Origin: Ilyomonas sp965277535
GTDB lineage: Bacteria > Bacteroidota > Bacteroidia > Chitinophagales > Chitinophagaceae
DNA length: 64,000 nucleotides
NCBI GenBank assembly: GCA_965277535.1
Contig: OZ255825.1
Span: 310,001-374,000, forward strand
Direction: 5' to 3'
Numbering within the stretch: the first letter of the stretch is position 1; each line of letters begins with the position of its first letter. A program made the position numbers and the translations under genes. Shown in pieces: positions 17,708 to 28,400 of the stretch. Under the pieces are notes generated by a model, which was not told where the DNA came from, did not search any database, and saw only the letters and a list, made by a program, of their open reading frames with translations.

Positions 17708-18640
17708 TTAGATTGTTGATTTTGATTGTTGAAGAAAACTTTCTACTTCGTTGCGATGGGGCGCGGATGCCTGTGCGCCTAATTTTGTTACTGATAAAGC
17801 CGCCGAATGATTGGCAAATAGGACCGCTTCTTTTATTTCTTTTCCTTCGCTTACCGCCACTGTTAGGGCACCGTTGAAAACATCGCCCGCAGCAGTGGTG
17901 TCAACGGCGGTTACACGTGGAGAAGGAACCAGTTGACAGCCGTTTTTGCTACACAATAAAGCACCTTCTTTTCCAAGTGTGATGATAACATTTTGTACGC
18001 CTTTATCAATAAAAAATTGCGCTGCTTTTTGGGCAGAAGAAATATCGTTCACAACAATACCGCTTAACAATTGTGCTTCGTTTTCATTGGGTGTTATGAA
18101 AGATAGGTTTTGATACACATCATAGCTCAAAGCCGCTGCTGGCGCAGGATTCAGGATAATCGTCTTATTGAGATGCGAAGCCAGCCTTATCACATATTCA
18201 ACCGTTGGCAAAGGGATTTCTAACTGCAACAAAATGATGTCGGCGGCTTCAATAGCTGTTCTGGCTTTATCAATATCCTTCTTATTCAGGTTTGCATTTG
18301 CACCTGACGCAACGGCTATGCAATTTTCACCTTTCTTATCAACGTTTATCAAAGCAATTCCTGAAGCATTGGATATATCGGTAAAAACAAACTCTGTGTT
18401 GATGTTTTCTTTTTTGAATCCTTCCACTGCATTTTTTCCAAACAAATCGTTGCCCACTTTTGCAATAAAAACAACATCGCCACCCAAGCGCGCAGCAGCC
18501 ACCGCCTGGTTTGCGCCTTTACCACCGGCATTCATAAAAAAGGTTCCGCCCAAAACGGTTTGTCCGGGCAACGGAAGCGTTTGGGACTGAATCACCATAT
18601 CGGTGTTGGAAGAGCCAATGATTGCGATGTTTGGTTTCAT
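17708..18640 (-). CDS. rbsK: Ribokinase
   Basis: 310 residues from the ATG at 18638-18640; an in-frame extension of nine codons is not conserved. It is a PfkB-family kinase: the first signature GGKGANQAVAAARLGG at 39-54 and the second block DTTAAGDVFNGAL with the catalytic base D253. The SNTDMV opening is typical of ribokinase. It converts ribose to ribose 5-phosphate, feeding PRPP synthesis and the pentose phosphate pathway. It is the first gene of the three-gene salvage operon with the permease and the exported nucleoside hydrolase. Confidence 0.9.
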   Translation of the reverse strand: MKPNIAIIGSSNTDMVIQSQTLPLPGQTVLGGTFFMNAGGKGANQAVAAARLGGDVVFIAKVGNDLFGKNAVEGFKKENINTEFVFTDISNASGIALINVDKKGENCIAVASGANANLNKKDIDKARTAIEAADIILLQLEIPLPTVEYVIRLASHLNKTIILNPAPAAALSYDVYQNLSFITPNENEAQLLSGIVVNDISSAQKAAQFFIDKGVQNVIITLGKEGALLCSKNGCQLVPSPRVTAVDTTAAGDVFNGALTVAVSEGKEIKEAVLFANHSAALSVTKLGAQASAPHRNEVESFLQQSKSTI

Positions 18641-18654
18641 GTATAAAAATTGAT

Positions 18655-18778
18655 ACCGCGAAGACACAAAGACGCAAAGTTTGTTTTTGCCATTATTCGC
18701 AAGGCATATCAGATACTTGTTAAGAGCCTGATATCTTTCAGCTTTTCAAAAAACTTCGCGTCTTTGCGACTTCGCGGT
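18655..18778. repeat. Imperfect inverted repeat, intergenic palindromic element
   Basis: Two 28-base arms, 18655-18682 and 18751-18778, are reverse complements at 25 of 28 positions (core CGAAGACACAAAGACGC against GCGTCTTTGCGACTTCGCG). Both face the gap between ribokinase and the GMC oxidoreductase stop. The sequence belongs to the common bacterial intergenic family built on accgcgaagacgcaaag-type words, which behaves like a small non-autonomous repeat. A GCAAAAACAAA copy (reverse strand, 18680-18690) overlaps the end of the left arm. Confidence 0.75.
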
Positions 18779-18786
18779 GGAGAAAA

Positions 18787-20517
18787 TTACAGGTTCCGCC
18801 TCTTTAATTCATCAACCGCAAAATGAGCAGCACGTGCGGTTAATGCCATATAAGTTAAGGAAGGATTTTGGCAAGCCGATGAAGCCATGCACGCGCCATC
18901 GGTAACAAAAACATTTGGCGATGCCCACACCTGATTATTGCCATTGAGCACAGAGGTTTTGGCATCTTTGCCCATGCGCGCCGTTCCCATTTCGTGAATG
19001 TCCAACCCGGGCGCCTGCTTTGTATCGTAGGCGTATACATCCACGAAGCCCCCTTTCTCCAACATGGCGGAAGCCTCTGCCAGCGCGTCTTTCAGCATGG
19101 CAGCCTCATTCTCCTTATAGTCGCTTCCAATGTGCAGCAGCGGCATTCCCCATTCATCTTTTTTATCGTTATCCAGCCACACTTTGTTGTCTTCGTAAGG
19201 CAAACATTCGCCCATTGCATTCATCCACATAAACCAATCGCCAGCTTCACTCAGCCCTTGTTTATAAGCCGCACCCAAAGCGTTGTTATTATCAGGTATG
19301 CCCGTAGCACGATTGCCGCCGCCGGCGATGGCATAGCCGCGTATAAAATCGGTACGTTTGTTTTTGCCCACATTTCTGAAGCGCGGAACGTAAACGCCGG
19401 TTGGCTTTCTGCCGTAATAATAACTGTCCTGCAAGCCGGTGAACCTGCCTCCTATTTTACCGCGATAATTGTGGTGCATGAGATAATGACCGAGCGCACC
19501 GCTATCGTTACCAAAGCCATTAGGAAAGCGATTGGATGTTGAATTCAAAAGAAGTAACGTTGTGTTTAGTGTGCCGCCATTGATGAAGATAATCTTCGCA
19601 AAATATTCGGTTTCTTTCTTTGTTTTTGCATCCATTACACGCACGCCGGTTGCCTTTCCTTTTTGTTCATCATAAATGATGGAATGCACAACAGCAAAGG
19701 GTTGCAGCGTTAGGTTGCCGGTTGCTTTTGCAGCAGGCAGGGTAGATGAATTGGAACTAAAATAAGCACCAAACTGGCAACCTCTTGCACACATATTCCT
19801 GTACTGGCAAGCTGTTCTTCCGGGTAATTCTTTTGTGATGTTTGCCGTGCGCGAAGTGATGAGTTGCCTGTCGGTATAGTTTTGTTGGATGCTGCTTTGC
19901 AAATGTTTTTCCAGCGCATTCAGTTCCATCGGCGGCATAAATTCACCGTCGGGCAAGTGCGGAATGCCATCCTTGTTTCCGCTGATGCCAACAAATTTTT
20001 CAACGTAAGAATACCAGGGCTGGATGTCTTTATAACGAATGGGCCAATCAACACCATGACCATCTTTAGCGTTGGCCTCAAAATCGAGGTCGCTCCAGCG
20101 TTGCACCCATCTTCCCCAAATCAAACTTTTACCGCCCACCTGGTAGCCGCGTATCCAATCGAAAGGCTTGTCCTGCACATAAGGATGTTCTTTGTCTTTT
20201 ACAAAAAAATGCTCAGTGGCTTCGGTAAAAGCATAGCATCGGGAAACAACCGGATTGTCATCCAACGTTTGTTTGGGTAACATGATGTTGTGGTGTTTGA
20301 AATTCCACAAATCGGTATTTGCTGTTGGATAATCTTTGATGTGCTCCACGTTTCTGCCTCGTTCCAAAACCAACGTTTTCAAACCAAGCTCACATAACTC
20401 TTTGGCTGCCCAGCCACCACTGATGCCGCTGCCAACAACAATCGCATCAAAAGTGTTTTGTGCGTTGCCTTTTGTGTTGAGGTTAACTTGTTTGGTGCTA
20501 TCGTTATTGAAACCCAT
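18787..20517 (-). CDS. GMC-family FAD oxidoreductase
   Basis: 576 residues. The N-terminal FAD site IVVGSGISGGWAAKEL begins near residue 26, with the second FAD contact LERGRN. A GYQVGGKSLIWGRWVQRW segment and the C-terminal HEMGTARMG...TDGACMASS...QNPSLT block are typical of the gluconate/sugar-oxidising GMC group in Bacteroidota. No signal peptide is visible. Such enzymes oxidise sugar hydroxyls, often at C3. It is the last gene of the sugar-oxidation cluster and closely resembles the product of 59915-61633, sharing the opening and the GYQVGGKSL and HEMG blocks. The start is the first ATG; upstream sequence is an intergenic repeat. Confidence 0.9.
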   Translation of the reverse strand: MGFNNDSTKQVNLNTKGNAQNTFDAIVVGSGISGGWAAKELCELGLKTLVLERGRNVEHIKDYPTANTDLWNFKHHNIMLPKQTLDDNPVVSRCYAFTEATEHFFVKDKEHPYVQDKPFDWIRGYQVGGKSLIWGRWVQRWSDLDFEANAKDGHGVDWPIRYKDIQPWYSYVEKFVGISGNKDGIPHLPDGEFMPPMELNALEKHLQSSIQQNYTDRQLITSRTANITKELPGRTACQYRNMCARGCQFGAYFSSNSSTLPAAKATGNLTLQPFAVVHSIIYDEQKGKATGVRVMDAKTKKETEYFAKIIFINGGTLNTTLLLLNSTSNRFPNGFGNDSGALGHYLMHHNYRGKIGGRFTGLQDSYYYGRKPTGVYVPRFRNVGKNKRTDFIRGYAIAGGGNRATGIPDNNNALGAAYKQGLSEAGDWFMWMNAMGECLPYEDNKVWLDNDKKDEWGMPLLHIGSDYKENEAAMLKDALAEASAMLEKGGFVDVYAYDTKQAPGLDIHEMGTARMGKDAKTSVLNGNNQVWASPNVFVTDGACMASSACQNPSLTYMALTARAAHFAVDELKRRNL

Positions 20518-20532
20518 AGTTTGATTTTTTTA

Positions 20533-20620
20533 TAACCACAGAGGCACAAAGAACAGGGAGAAACACAGAGATTTTTTCATTTTGTTGTGCTACCCTGTGC
20601 CTTCGTGCCTCTGTGGTTTA
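20533..20620. repeat. Inverted repeat overlapping the stop of the isomerase gene
   Basis: The left arm 20533-20558 begins TAACCACAGAGGCACAAAG. The right arm 20593-20620 reads as its reverse complement with small indels (GTGCCTCTGTGGTTTA). The right arm supplies the stop codon of the TIM-barrel gene (20618-20620), so the element reaches into the coding frame. It is the accacagaggcac type of dispersed intergenic repeat found in many bacteria and could act as a weak hairpin between the two genes. Confidence 0.7.
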
Positions 20621-21523
20621 TCTCCAGCCGAAGGTTTTTTGTACATATTCGCGGCTGGTTTTAAAATCTTGTTTGATTTCATTCTTAGGCGGCGCATCGA
20701 AAGCCAGTTCGATGGCAGCTTTGCCCCTGTAGTTTATCTGTTGCAAGGCTCTGGCAATGGCTCTAAAATCGGTAACGCCGCTGCCAACCGTTTCTGTCCA
20801 TTTACCCGAGGCGTCCTGGTCGCGGATGTGCATGAACACCATCCGGTGTCCATAGGTGTTGATGAATGCAACGGGGTCAACGCCACTGCGCACCAGCCAG
20901 TTGAAGTCTGGCCCCAGTTTGATGTTGGGCACTTTGGTGATGTTGCTTTTAAAATCAACCGCGCCGTATGCCATTTCATAAGTATGGTTGTGCAGGTTGG
21001 GCTGCACGCTGTATTTAGCGCAGATACTCATGATTTTTTTCAATACATCCGCCTGTGCGTTCAGTTCATCTTCTGTTTTCTCTCTTTGTGCATCGCCTAC
21101 CGAAATACCAATCATTGTTCCACCAATCACGTGCAGGCGGCTAACCGTTAGCTCCACATCTTCAAGGATGCGCTGGTGTTCATTTTTGTTCCACATATCG
21201 TTATAGTAAGAGGTGCCGATGACAGGCATATTGTATTTGCCAATTAAGTCCCGAAAACGTTGCACGGCATCGTCGTGATGAAGCAATGATTCCATGATTT
21301 CGATGCCATCCAGACCTGCCCATTTCATATCGCTGAAAACGGTGCCGAGTATGGGTGTGCAATCCCAGTTGGGCGGGTAGCGGCTTGCGTAAGCCCAGAT
21401 ATGTCCGGCAAGAAAAATATGATTTGAGCGAGGGCTGGCAAAAGAAAGTCCGCCACTTACCAGAGCTGAACCGGCTAATAGGGTTGTTTGTTTAATGAAC
21501 TGGCGGCGGGATTTTTTTTGCAT
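20618..21523 (-). CDS. TIM-barrel sugar phosphate isomerase/epimerase-like protein with Tat signal
   Basis: 301 residues with a twin-arginine-type leader SRRQFIKQTTLLAGSALVSGG at the N-terminus, so it is exported folded. The body follows the xylose-isomerase-like TIM barrel: GLDGIEIMES, GGTMIGISVGDA, NLHNHTYEM, KLGPDFNWL, FMHIRDQD and AIELAF, where the Glu/Asp/His residues form the metal site. The family isomerises, epimerises or cleaves keto-sugars. Its place between a GMC oxidoreductase and a PQQ dehydrogenase suggests action on an oxidised (keto) sugar in the periplasm. The exact reaction is not determined. Confidence 0.85.
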   Translation of the reverse strand: MQKKSRRQFIKQTTLLAGSALVSGGLSFASPRSNHIFLAGHIWAYASRYPPNWDCTPILGTVFSDMKWAGLDGIEIMESLLHHDDAVQRFRDLIGKYNMPVIGTSYYNDMWNKNEHQRILEDVELTVSRLHVIGGTMIGISVGDAQREKTEDELNAQADVLKKIMSICAKYSVQPNLHNHTYEMAYGAVDFKSNITKVPNIKLGPDFNWLVRSGVDPVAFINTYGHRMVFMHIRDQDASGKWTETVGSGVTDFRAIARALQQINYRGKAAIELAFDAPPKNEIKQDFKTSREYVQKTFGWR

Positions 21524-21579
21524 GACAATTTTTTATTTCCTCATTCAATACTCCGCAAAGCAGACACAATGATCATTAC

Positions 21580-23781
21580 TTATTTCTTCGTTGATGACTC
21601 TTTCTCCGGCAAAGCAAATGCAACATAGCTATCGCCGGACTTCGTTCCCAGCTTTCCGCCACCGCAGGCAATCACGATAAATTGCTTTCCATTCACCGCA
21701 TAAGTGGCAGGTGTAGAGAAGGCAGCCGCTGGTAGTTTTGTTTGCCACAACAACTTGCCTGTGCGTTTGTTGAATGCCCGGAACATGCCATCTTTTGTTG
21801 CGCCAATTAATAACAAACCACCTTTCGTAACCACAGGGCCGCCATAGTTCTCACAACCCGTATTGGCAGGCGCTCCGGGATATTGGTTTTCGCCAAACGG
21901 CTGTTTCCAATGGTATTCTCCGCTGTTCAAATCAATCGCATTGATAACGCCCCATGGCGGCGACAAACCCGGCTGCCCACTCCTTGTGTAAAACTTGTTA
22001 TATCCCGAAATTTCGTAAGGCAATGCTCTGAATGAATCAACCGCCGTGAGCTTCGATTCATACTTTTGGTTTTGCTCATTTTTTAAATCCAACACAAACG
22101 AAGCAATCGCTTCTTTGTCTATTTCAGGCAGATATTGAAACGCAGGCATCATTCTTCTGCCAACATTGATGAAAGAAATAAACTGGTCTTTGTTCAGTTT
22201 TTCATTGATGTTTACAATCGAAGGATAGTTGCCGCCGCCCCGCCTGTCAGGTCCGTGGCAGGCCATACAATTGGCTTTGTATAAACGAGGTCCTGCCTTT
22301 GCAAAAGTTTCCTCATGTTCAGCAGGGTTGATGTCGAACATTTGCAGTATCCACGCCATTTGGTTGTCGTTGGTGTACAACACGCCGGTTTCAGGATCAA
22401 CAGCCGGTCCGCCATATTCAGCACCGCCATCAAAGCCAGGAAATATGATAGTTCCTGTTTTTGATTGCGGCATAAACATTCTGCCGGTATGCACAACACC
22501 CAACAATTGTTTTACCGAGTCGTATTCTTTTTTTGATAAATAAGGATTGACATCATTTTGTGTCAACGCTTGTCGTACAAACGGCGCAGGCTTCTGGGGG
22601 ATGGGTTGTGTGGGCCAAATCTTTTCACCCACCAAATCGGTAACTGTATCTTGTGGTGTTTCTTTCACAGGAAAAAGAGGATTGCCATTATCGCGGTCAA
22701 ACAAAAAAACAAAACCTGTCTTTGTTGTTTGCGCAACAGCATCAATTTTCTTTCCGTCATGGTTCACGGTTAACAACACGGGTGCTGATGAAGGGTCGTA
22801 ATCCCATGTATCATGATGCAGAAATTGAAAATGCCATTTCTCCTTTCCGGTAGCGGCGTCCAGCGCCAACATACAATCGGCAAACAGGTTAGAACCTCTT
22901 CGTTTACCCCCATAAAAATCCATTGAAGCCGAACCTATAGGAATGTAAGCAATGCCGCGTTGCTGGTCTATGGTCATACCCATCCAGTTGTTGGCGCCGC
23001 CGGTGTATTTATAAGCATTTTTATCTTCCCATGTTTCATAACCGGCTTCGCCCGGATGAGGAATGGTATGAAACTGCCACGCCAGTTTCCCCGTTCTCGT
23101 ATCGTAAGCGCGAATGTCGCCGGGTGCCGCATCCATGCCTTCGCTTACTCTAGTGCCGCAAAGAAGCAAATCTTTGTAAACCGATGGTGGCGATGTTTGG
23201 GTTACAAACAAATCTTTCACGCCGCCTTCCAGTTGCAAACCATCGTGCAAATCCACTTTTCCCCCATTACCAAAACCGCTTATGATCTTGCCGGTATTGG
23301 CGTTTAAACAAATTAAGTAAGAACCGGCGGCATAAAAAATGCGGTTGTCATCTTTGCCATCACTCCAGTAAGTTACACCACGGTTGTTGTTTAAATTGAA
23401 ATGTCCGTTCTTATCTTCGGTAATGGTATCGTAAGGCGAGTACATCCATTTTTGCTTTCCGGTGGCGGCATCTACGGCAAACACTTTCAGCATGGGTGAT
23501 GTAAAATACATGGTGCTATCAATGATGATTGGATTGCATTGAATTTGCGAATGCGCTGCGGTATCCATGTCGCCGGTATGAAACTCCCACGCAACCTGTA
23601 AGCCATTCACATTGCTTGTGTCAATTTGTGTTAAGGAAGAATACTTGTTGCCATCAGAATTGCCGGTTGCTTTTGTCCAGCCACTGTAGTCGGTGGTTGA
23701 TGAATTGTTGTTTTTACAGGAAAAAAATGCGATGATAAAAAAAGCGGCAAAACCAAACTTTCGAATAAAAATGGTAAGCAT
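21580..23781 (-). CDS. PQQ-dependent dehydrogenase with fused cytochrome c domain
   Basis: 733 residues from the ATG at 23779-23781; a 20-codon upstream extension only lengthens the hydrophobic leader. Lipoprotein signal AFFSC (Cys21-22 region), then quinoprotein beta-propeller blades with repeated AxDxxTGKxxW motifs (AVDAATGKQKW, ALDAATGKEKW, AFNKRTGKLLW). A c-type heme site CMACHG at 505-510 with a distal MMPAF Met is inserted before the last blades. It should oxidise a sugar or alcohol in the periplasm with PQQ and pass electrons to the fused heme. No pqq biosynthesis genes are nearby. It belongs with the GMC enzyme, isomerase and SusCD importer. Confidence 0.9.
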   Translation of the reverse strand: MLTIFIRKFGFAAFFIIAFFSCKNNNSSTTDYSGWTKATGNSDGNKYSSLTQIDTSNVNGLQVAWEFHTGDMDTAAHSQIQCNPIIIDSTMYFTSPMLKVFAVDAATGKQKWMYSPYDTITEDKNGHFNLNNNRGVTYWSDGKDDNRIFYAAGSYLICLNANTGKIISGFGNGGKVDLHDGLQLEGGVKDLFVTQTSPPSVYKDLLLCGTRVSEGMDAAPGDIRAYDTRTGKLAWQFHTIPHPGEAGYETWEDKNAYKYTGGANNWMGMTIDQQRGIAYIPIGSASMDFYGGKRRGSNLFADCMLALDAATGKEKWHFQFLHHDTWDYDPSSAPVLLTVNHDGKKIDAVAQTTKTGFVFLFDRDNGNPLFPVKETPQDTVTDLVGEKIWPTQPIPQKPAPFVRQALTQNDVNPYLSKKEYDSVKQLLGVVHTGRMFMPQSKTGTIIFPGFDGGAEYGGPAVDPETGVLYTNDNQMAWILQMFDINPAEHEETFAKAGPRLYKANCMACHGPDRRGGGNYPSIVNINEKLNKDQFISFINVGRRMMPAFQYLPEIDKEAIASFVLDLKNEQNQKYESKLTAVDSFRALPYEISGYNKFYTRSGQPGLSPPWGVINAIDLNSGEYHWKQPFGENQYPGAPANTGCENYGGPVVTKGGLLLIGATKDGMFRAFNKRTGKLLWQTKLPAAAFSTPATYAVNGKQFIVIACGGGKLGTKSGDSYVAFALPEKESSTKK

Positions 23782-23829
23782 AAGCGTTATAAAAAATAGA
23801 ATGGTAAGATAAACGTTTGCACGATAAAT

Positions 23830-23866
23830 GGGCAAAAACAAACGCCATTTGTTTTTGCCTCTTTTT
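23830..23866. terminator. Hairpin made by an inverted pair of GCAAAAACAAA motifs
   Basis: GGCAAAAACAAA at 23831-23842 and its reverse complement at 23848-23859 form a 12-bp perfect stem with a 5-base loop, followed on the plus strand by CTTTTTT. It lies between the SusD stop (23877) and the PQQ dehydrogenase start. The T-run favours plus-strand termination, though both neighbours are minus-strand genes, so it may be an attenuating hairpin or an uptake-like inverted pair rather than a strict terminator. Confidence 0.6.
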
Positions 23867-23876
23867 TGATAAATTG

Positions 23877-25451
23877 TTATTCGTAACCCGGATTTTGCTT
23901 TAATGCAGGATTTACGGTTAAGATGTTTCGCGGCACCGGAAATATTTCGCGATGCTTATCACCATCGGCAGTCTTTTCCCACCAGGCTTGTTCAAACTTT
24001 CCAAAACGGATTAAATCTTCACGGCGTTTCATTTCATACGCAAATTCACGTCCGCGCTCGTTCAGCAGTTCATCCATCGTTAATGTAGCGGTTGTGTAAG
24101 TAGCGCCCTGAGCACCGGCGTCAAAGTCGCGTGCTCTTACGCTATTCACCAGATCAACAGCGGTTTGTGCTGCGCTGCCACCGGCTTTGCGCATGAGGCA
24201 TTCGGCTTTCATCATCATAATATCGGCAAGACGAAATACCACCAAATCATTGTTCATATTATCCGGTATCGGATTGTCTGGAGTAGTTGGCTGAATCTGG
24301 TATTTTTCATTGCACACACCTTGCCCATAACCGCCATTCGGGTTGTTGAGCATATCTATGTGCGGATAAATAACAAACGGTTTGCTGTCCTGGTCGTACC
24401 ATCCCAATACCGTATCGCCATTATCATAGTATTGCGGACCTACCAGCCATTGATTGATGCGCTTGTCGTTCTTACTGTATAAATCAAAAAAAGATTCCTG
24501 TGTTACAACCTTACTCCATGGGTAATCTGAAAAATAATATTTGTCTTTCAAAGCGCCATAGGTTTGCTGTATGGTTGCGTTGAAGCCCGGTGCATATTGC
24601 GCATCAAAGGGCACTACCCATATATTTTCGTTGCTGGTTTGGTTGTTTACCAGAAAAGGAGTTTGCCAGGTAGAGTCGAGCGAATACAATCCTGAATTGA
24701 TGACGGAATCGCACTCAGTTATACAATCGTCCCAACGTGCAGTGCCGGTAAACACTTCAGCATTCAGATACAGTTTAGCCAGCAAAGCATGAGCTGCTGT
24801 TTTTGTAAAATGTCCATACCAGGTAGCATCGCCTTTTTCACCCAACTGACCTATGTTGTTTTTGATTTCCTGCTCGATAAAAGCAAATACTTGTGCACGT
24901 GGCTGTGTAGGCGGACTTTGCACACCGAGATGGTCAACAATAGGTATGTTTCCAAAGTCGTTCATCGCCCAGTAATAATACATCGCCCGCATAAGCTTGG
25001 TTTCAGCAATCATCTGGTCTTTGCTAACGGGAAGATTGAATTTGTTTACATCGCGGTTCTCCATTGCATCAATAAAATTGTTGCAATAGCCAATGCCCTG
25101 AAACATGTTGCTCCATTCGTACTGAAGAAAATCTTCTCCCGATGTCCAGGAATGTTGATGAAACCGAATCCACTGACCGTTTTCATAACCTTGTCCTGCT
25201 TTTACGGTAACAACAGCTTCATCTGTTGGAAATTCTTCCACCGCAAAATGCACACTGTAAATCAACGTTTGTAAAAAGCTGTAAGGCTGCACATAAGCCG
25301 CCGTTACCTGGTTGGCAGTGGCATAATAATTATCTGATGTTTCAGAGCTATACACATGCTCAGTGAGCTTTTTGGTGCAGGATGAAATGAAAACAACAGT
25401 TCCAAAAAGAAGCAAAACCAAAAGCGATAATATCCATTTATATTTTTTCAC
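23877..25451 (-). CDS. SusD/RagB-family nutrient-binding lipoprotein
   Basis: 524 residues with lipoprotein Cys25 (FISSC). It shows the usual SusD order: N-terminal TPR-like helices (the LMRAMYYYWAMNDFGNIPIV block is the classic SusD motif), a variable middle, and the C-terminal RagB part with LADIMMMKAECLMRKAG and LLNERGREFAYEMKRREDLIRFGKF. It is a surface lipoprotein lidding the SusC barrel and binding the sugar. It lies 18 bp downstream of susC and is co-transcribed with it. Confidence 0.95.
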   Translation of the reverse strand: MKKYKWILSLLVLLLFGTVVFISSCTKKLTEHVYSSETSDNYYATANQVTAAYVQPYSFLQTLIYSVHFAVEEFPTDEAVVTVKAGQGYENGQWIRFHQHSWTSGEDFLQYEWSNMFQGIGYCNNFIDAMENRDVNKFNLPVSKDQMIAETKLMRAMYYYWAMNDFGNIPIVDHLGVQSPPTQPRAQVFAFIEQEIKNNIGQLGEKGDATWYGHFTKTAAHALLAKLYLNAEVFTGTARWDDCITECDSVINSGLYSLDSTWQTPFLVNNQTSNENIWVVPFDAQYAPGFNATIQQTYGALKDKYYFSDYPWSKVVTQESFFDLYSKNDKRINQWLVGPQYYDNGDTVLGWYDQDSKPFVIYPHIDMLNNPNGGYGQGVCNEKYQIQPTTPDNPIPDNMNNDLVVFRLADIMMMKAECLMRKAGGSAAQTAVDLVNSVRARDFDAGAQGATYTTATLTMDELLNERGREFAYEMKRREDLIRFGKFEQAWWEKTADGDKHREIFPVPRNILTVNPALKQNPGYE

Positions 25452-25469
25452 AACAAATCATTTATAGGT

Positions 25470-28400
25470 TTAAAAATCGGCGTTGATGCTAAACGTAAAA
25501 CTGCGGGTGCGCGGATAATAATAATCATTGCGTTCCACACCCGAATAATTGAAAGAACTCACACCTAGCTCCGGATCCATGCCTGAAAATTTGGTAATGA
25601 TAAGAAGATTGGTTGCCGTAGCTGCAAACCGGATTCGCTGCAAATATGCATTTTTATGCAAGGGTAAAGTATAACCAAAAGATAGATTGTCCAGCTTTAC
25701 ATAATCACCATTTTCAAGATAATAGCTGGAAAAAGTTGGGTCGCCCTTTACGGGAGAGGTAAGAGCTGACTTAAACAAGTTTTGCTGACCCAGCAAGGTG
25801 ATATTTTCATGAAAAATACGCTTTGCATTTACCGCTTTAAAAGAAAGCGCGCTCCGCAATAAAAACGACAAATCAAAACTATGGAAAACAAAACTGTTGG
25901 TTAAGCCCAAATTATATTTGGGTACGCTGTTGCCTAAGTATTTATAATCGTTATCTCCTATCTGGTCTTCAGTTACTGCTTTGCCTGCGCTGTTTTTGAA
26001 AAGCCATAAACTGTCGGGCGTAAAACCTGCAAACACTTTTCCATAAAACACATTTACAGGTTGCCCCGGCGCCATACGCTGAATCGTTCCTACTCCAATG
26101 TCGGTAATATCGTGCGCCGTTCCAAAAAACTGGTTGTTGGACACCGATACAATTTTGTTTTGATTGTAAGAGCTTACAAAATTGGCATTCCAAGTAAAGC
26201 TCCTGCTTTTTACAATTCTTGCATTGAGAGATAGCTCAACGCCTTTGTTCGTCATGTTGCCGGCATTGGCAAAAATAAGTGTCCATATTTGTGATGGCAC
26301 CTGTGCATTGTAATTGCCAATTAAGTTTTTAATATTCCTGCTGTAATAATCGAATGAACCACTTAACCAGCCGGAACCAAATAACGTAAAATCAATACCC
26401 AAATCCAGTTCGTATTTTGTTTCCCAACGCAGGTTAGGATTCGGATTGATGCTCGGACCATAAGCCACTACCCAACTGCCATTGGTGGGCGTGCCCACAT
26501 AAGCCTGATTGGTAGCATATGGGTAAGGTCCAATGGTTGCGAGCGACTGATAAGGTTGTAACGAACCCTGGTTGCCGGTTACGCCATAGCCTCCACGCAG
26601 CTTCAGGCTTTTGATGCTTTTTATGTTTTGCATGAATGATTCTTTCGAAACAATCCAGCCGGCTGAAACACCCGGAAAGTTTCCCCATTTGTTATCAGCA
26701 CCCAGCTTGGAAGCCCCTTCGCGCCGGATGCTGGCATTGAACAAATACTTCTCTTTGTAGTTGTATATAATTCTTCCAAAATAAGAAAGCAAGGTCCACT
26801 CATTGGCGAAGCTGTTGATGTAAACGCCGCCTCTTTGTGCGTTGGGATCGAAATTGTTTAAGGCCGATCCTGCGCCAAGGTTATTGTACGAATAACTATT
26901 GGTAGTAAAGTTGTTACTTCCTGCACCAAAGCCCTCACTGAATTCATCCTGGTAAGAATAGCCTGCGATTACATCAAAACTATGGTCATTGAATCTTTTA
27001 TTCCATTCCAGCGTGGTTTCTAAAATGTTGTCCGTTGTATTTTGCTCATTGCGCGAAGCCTGCCCGTTTAAGCCACTGGTTTGTTCGTAAGATAAATTGC
27101 TGTTGGTATAATAACCATTGATAAAATCAATTTTATTCAGAGAATAGGATACATTGGCTTTCAATGATGGTAAGAGGGAATAACCAAGCGAGGCAGTGCC
27201 GAGCAATCGTTTTTCTTTTTGATTACTGGCGTTGTAAACCGTGTTGGCAACAGGGTTCCATTGGTTTTGCACTTGTGGCGTTTCAAAGAAATTGCCGGCA
27301 GAATCATAAACCGGATACGTTGGATTGATGTTCAATGCCTGCCCGAAGCCATAATAAGAAGATGCCGATGCAAGGTTTTTATTATCATACGAATTGGCTA
27401 ACAAAATTGAAAAATCAAGCTTGTCGTTGATGGCTTTTGTGGTCATGCGCACGGTAGCGTTTACAAACTCGCGGCTTGTTACCAGGTCAATACCACCATA
27501 TTTTTGATAGTTAAGAGAAGCATTGTAAGTGGTGCGCCCGCTGCCACCGCCGAACGATAAATTGTGCCCATGATTAACAGGCGTTTTGGTAAGCGCTTTG
27601 AACCAATCGGTGTTGGCGCCCTGGTCATTCGGACCACCAGCTTTGCGATATTGATCACCGGTAAGCACATCGTATTTTTTGGCAATAGTTTCGGTTGCAA
27701 CATATCCGTTGTAGTTCACTTTTACAGGCCCTGGCGTACCCTTCTTTGTGGTAACAATAATAACGCCTCCTGTTGCGCGCGAGCCGTAAATAGCCGCTGC
27801 CGAACCATCGCGTAAAACATCAATGGAAGCAATGTCAGCAGGAGCAATGGTGTTGATATCGCCACCCGGCACGCCATCAATTACCACCAACGGCTGCGAG
27901 GTTCCTTCCACTGAAACTGCGCCGCGTAAAGAGAAGTCAGCGGTTGCATTGGGGTCGCTGCCATTGGGTCGAGTAATCGCCAAACCTGCTACCTTGCCGC
28001 TAATCAACACAAGCGGATCTGAAATAACACCTTTGTTGAAATCTTCAGCCCGTATCGTGGCAATGGAAGACGTAACGGCTTCGCGCTTTTGCGTACCATA
28101 ACCAATCACCACTACCTGGTCGAGCGTATTGCTTGACGAAGACATTTTTACCAGCAACGAATTGCTGCCGCTTTTCACAGTGAAAGCCGCTACCGTGTTG
28201 GTTTCATAGCCTACATACGAAGAAGTAAAAGAATACGTGGCGCCTACTTTCAACCGCTGAAAAGTGAACATACCATTCTCATTGGTAATGGCGGTAAATG
28301 TTTCGTTGCCCGAAGTTCGCGAAGCCAAAACAGTAACGCCAGGCAAGGCATCGCCTTTTTCATTCAATACTGTTCCGGTTAGCGATGCTATGCTGCCGTC

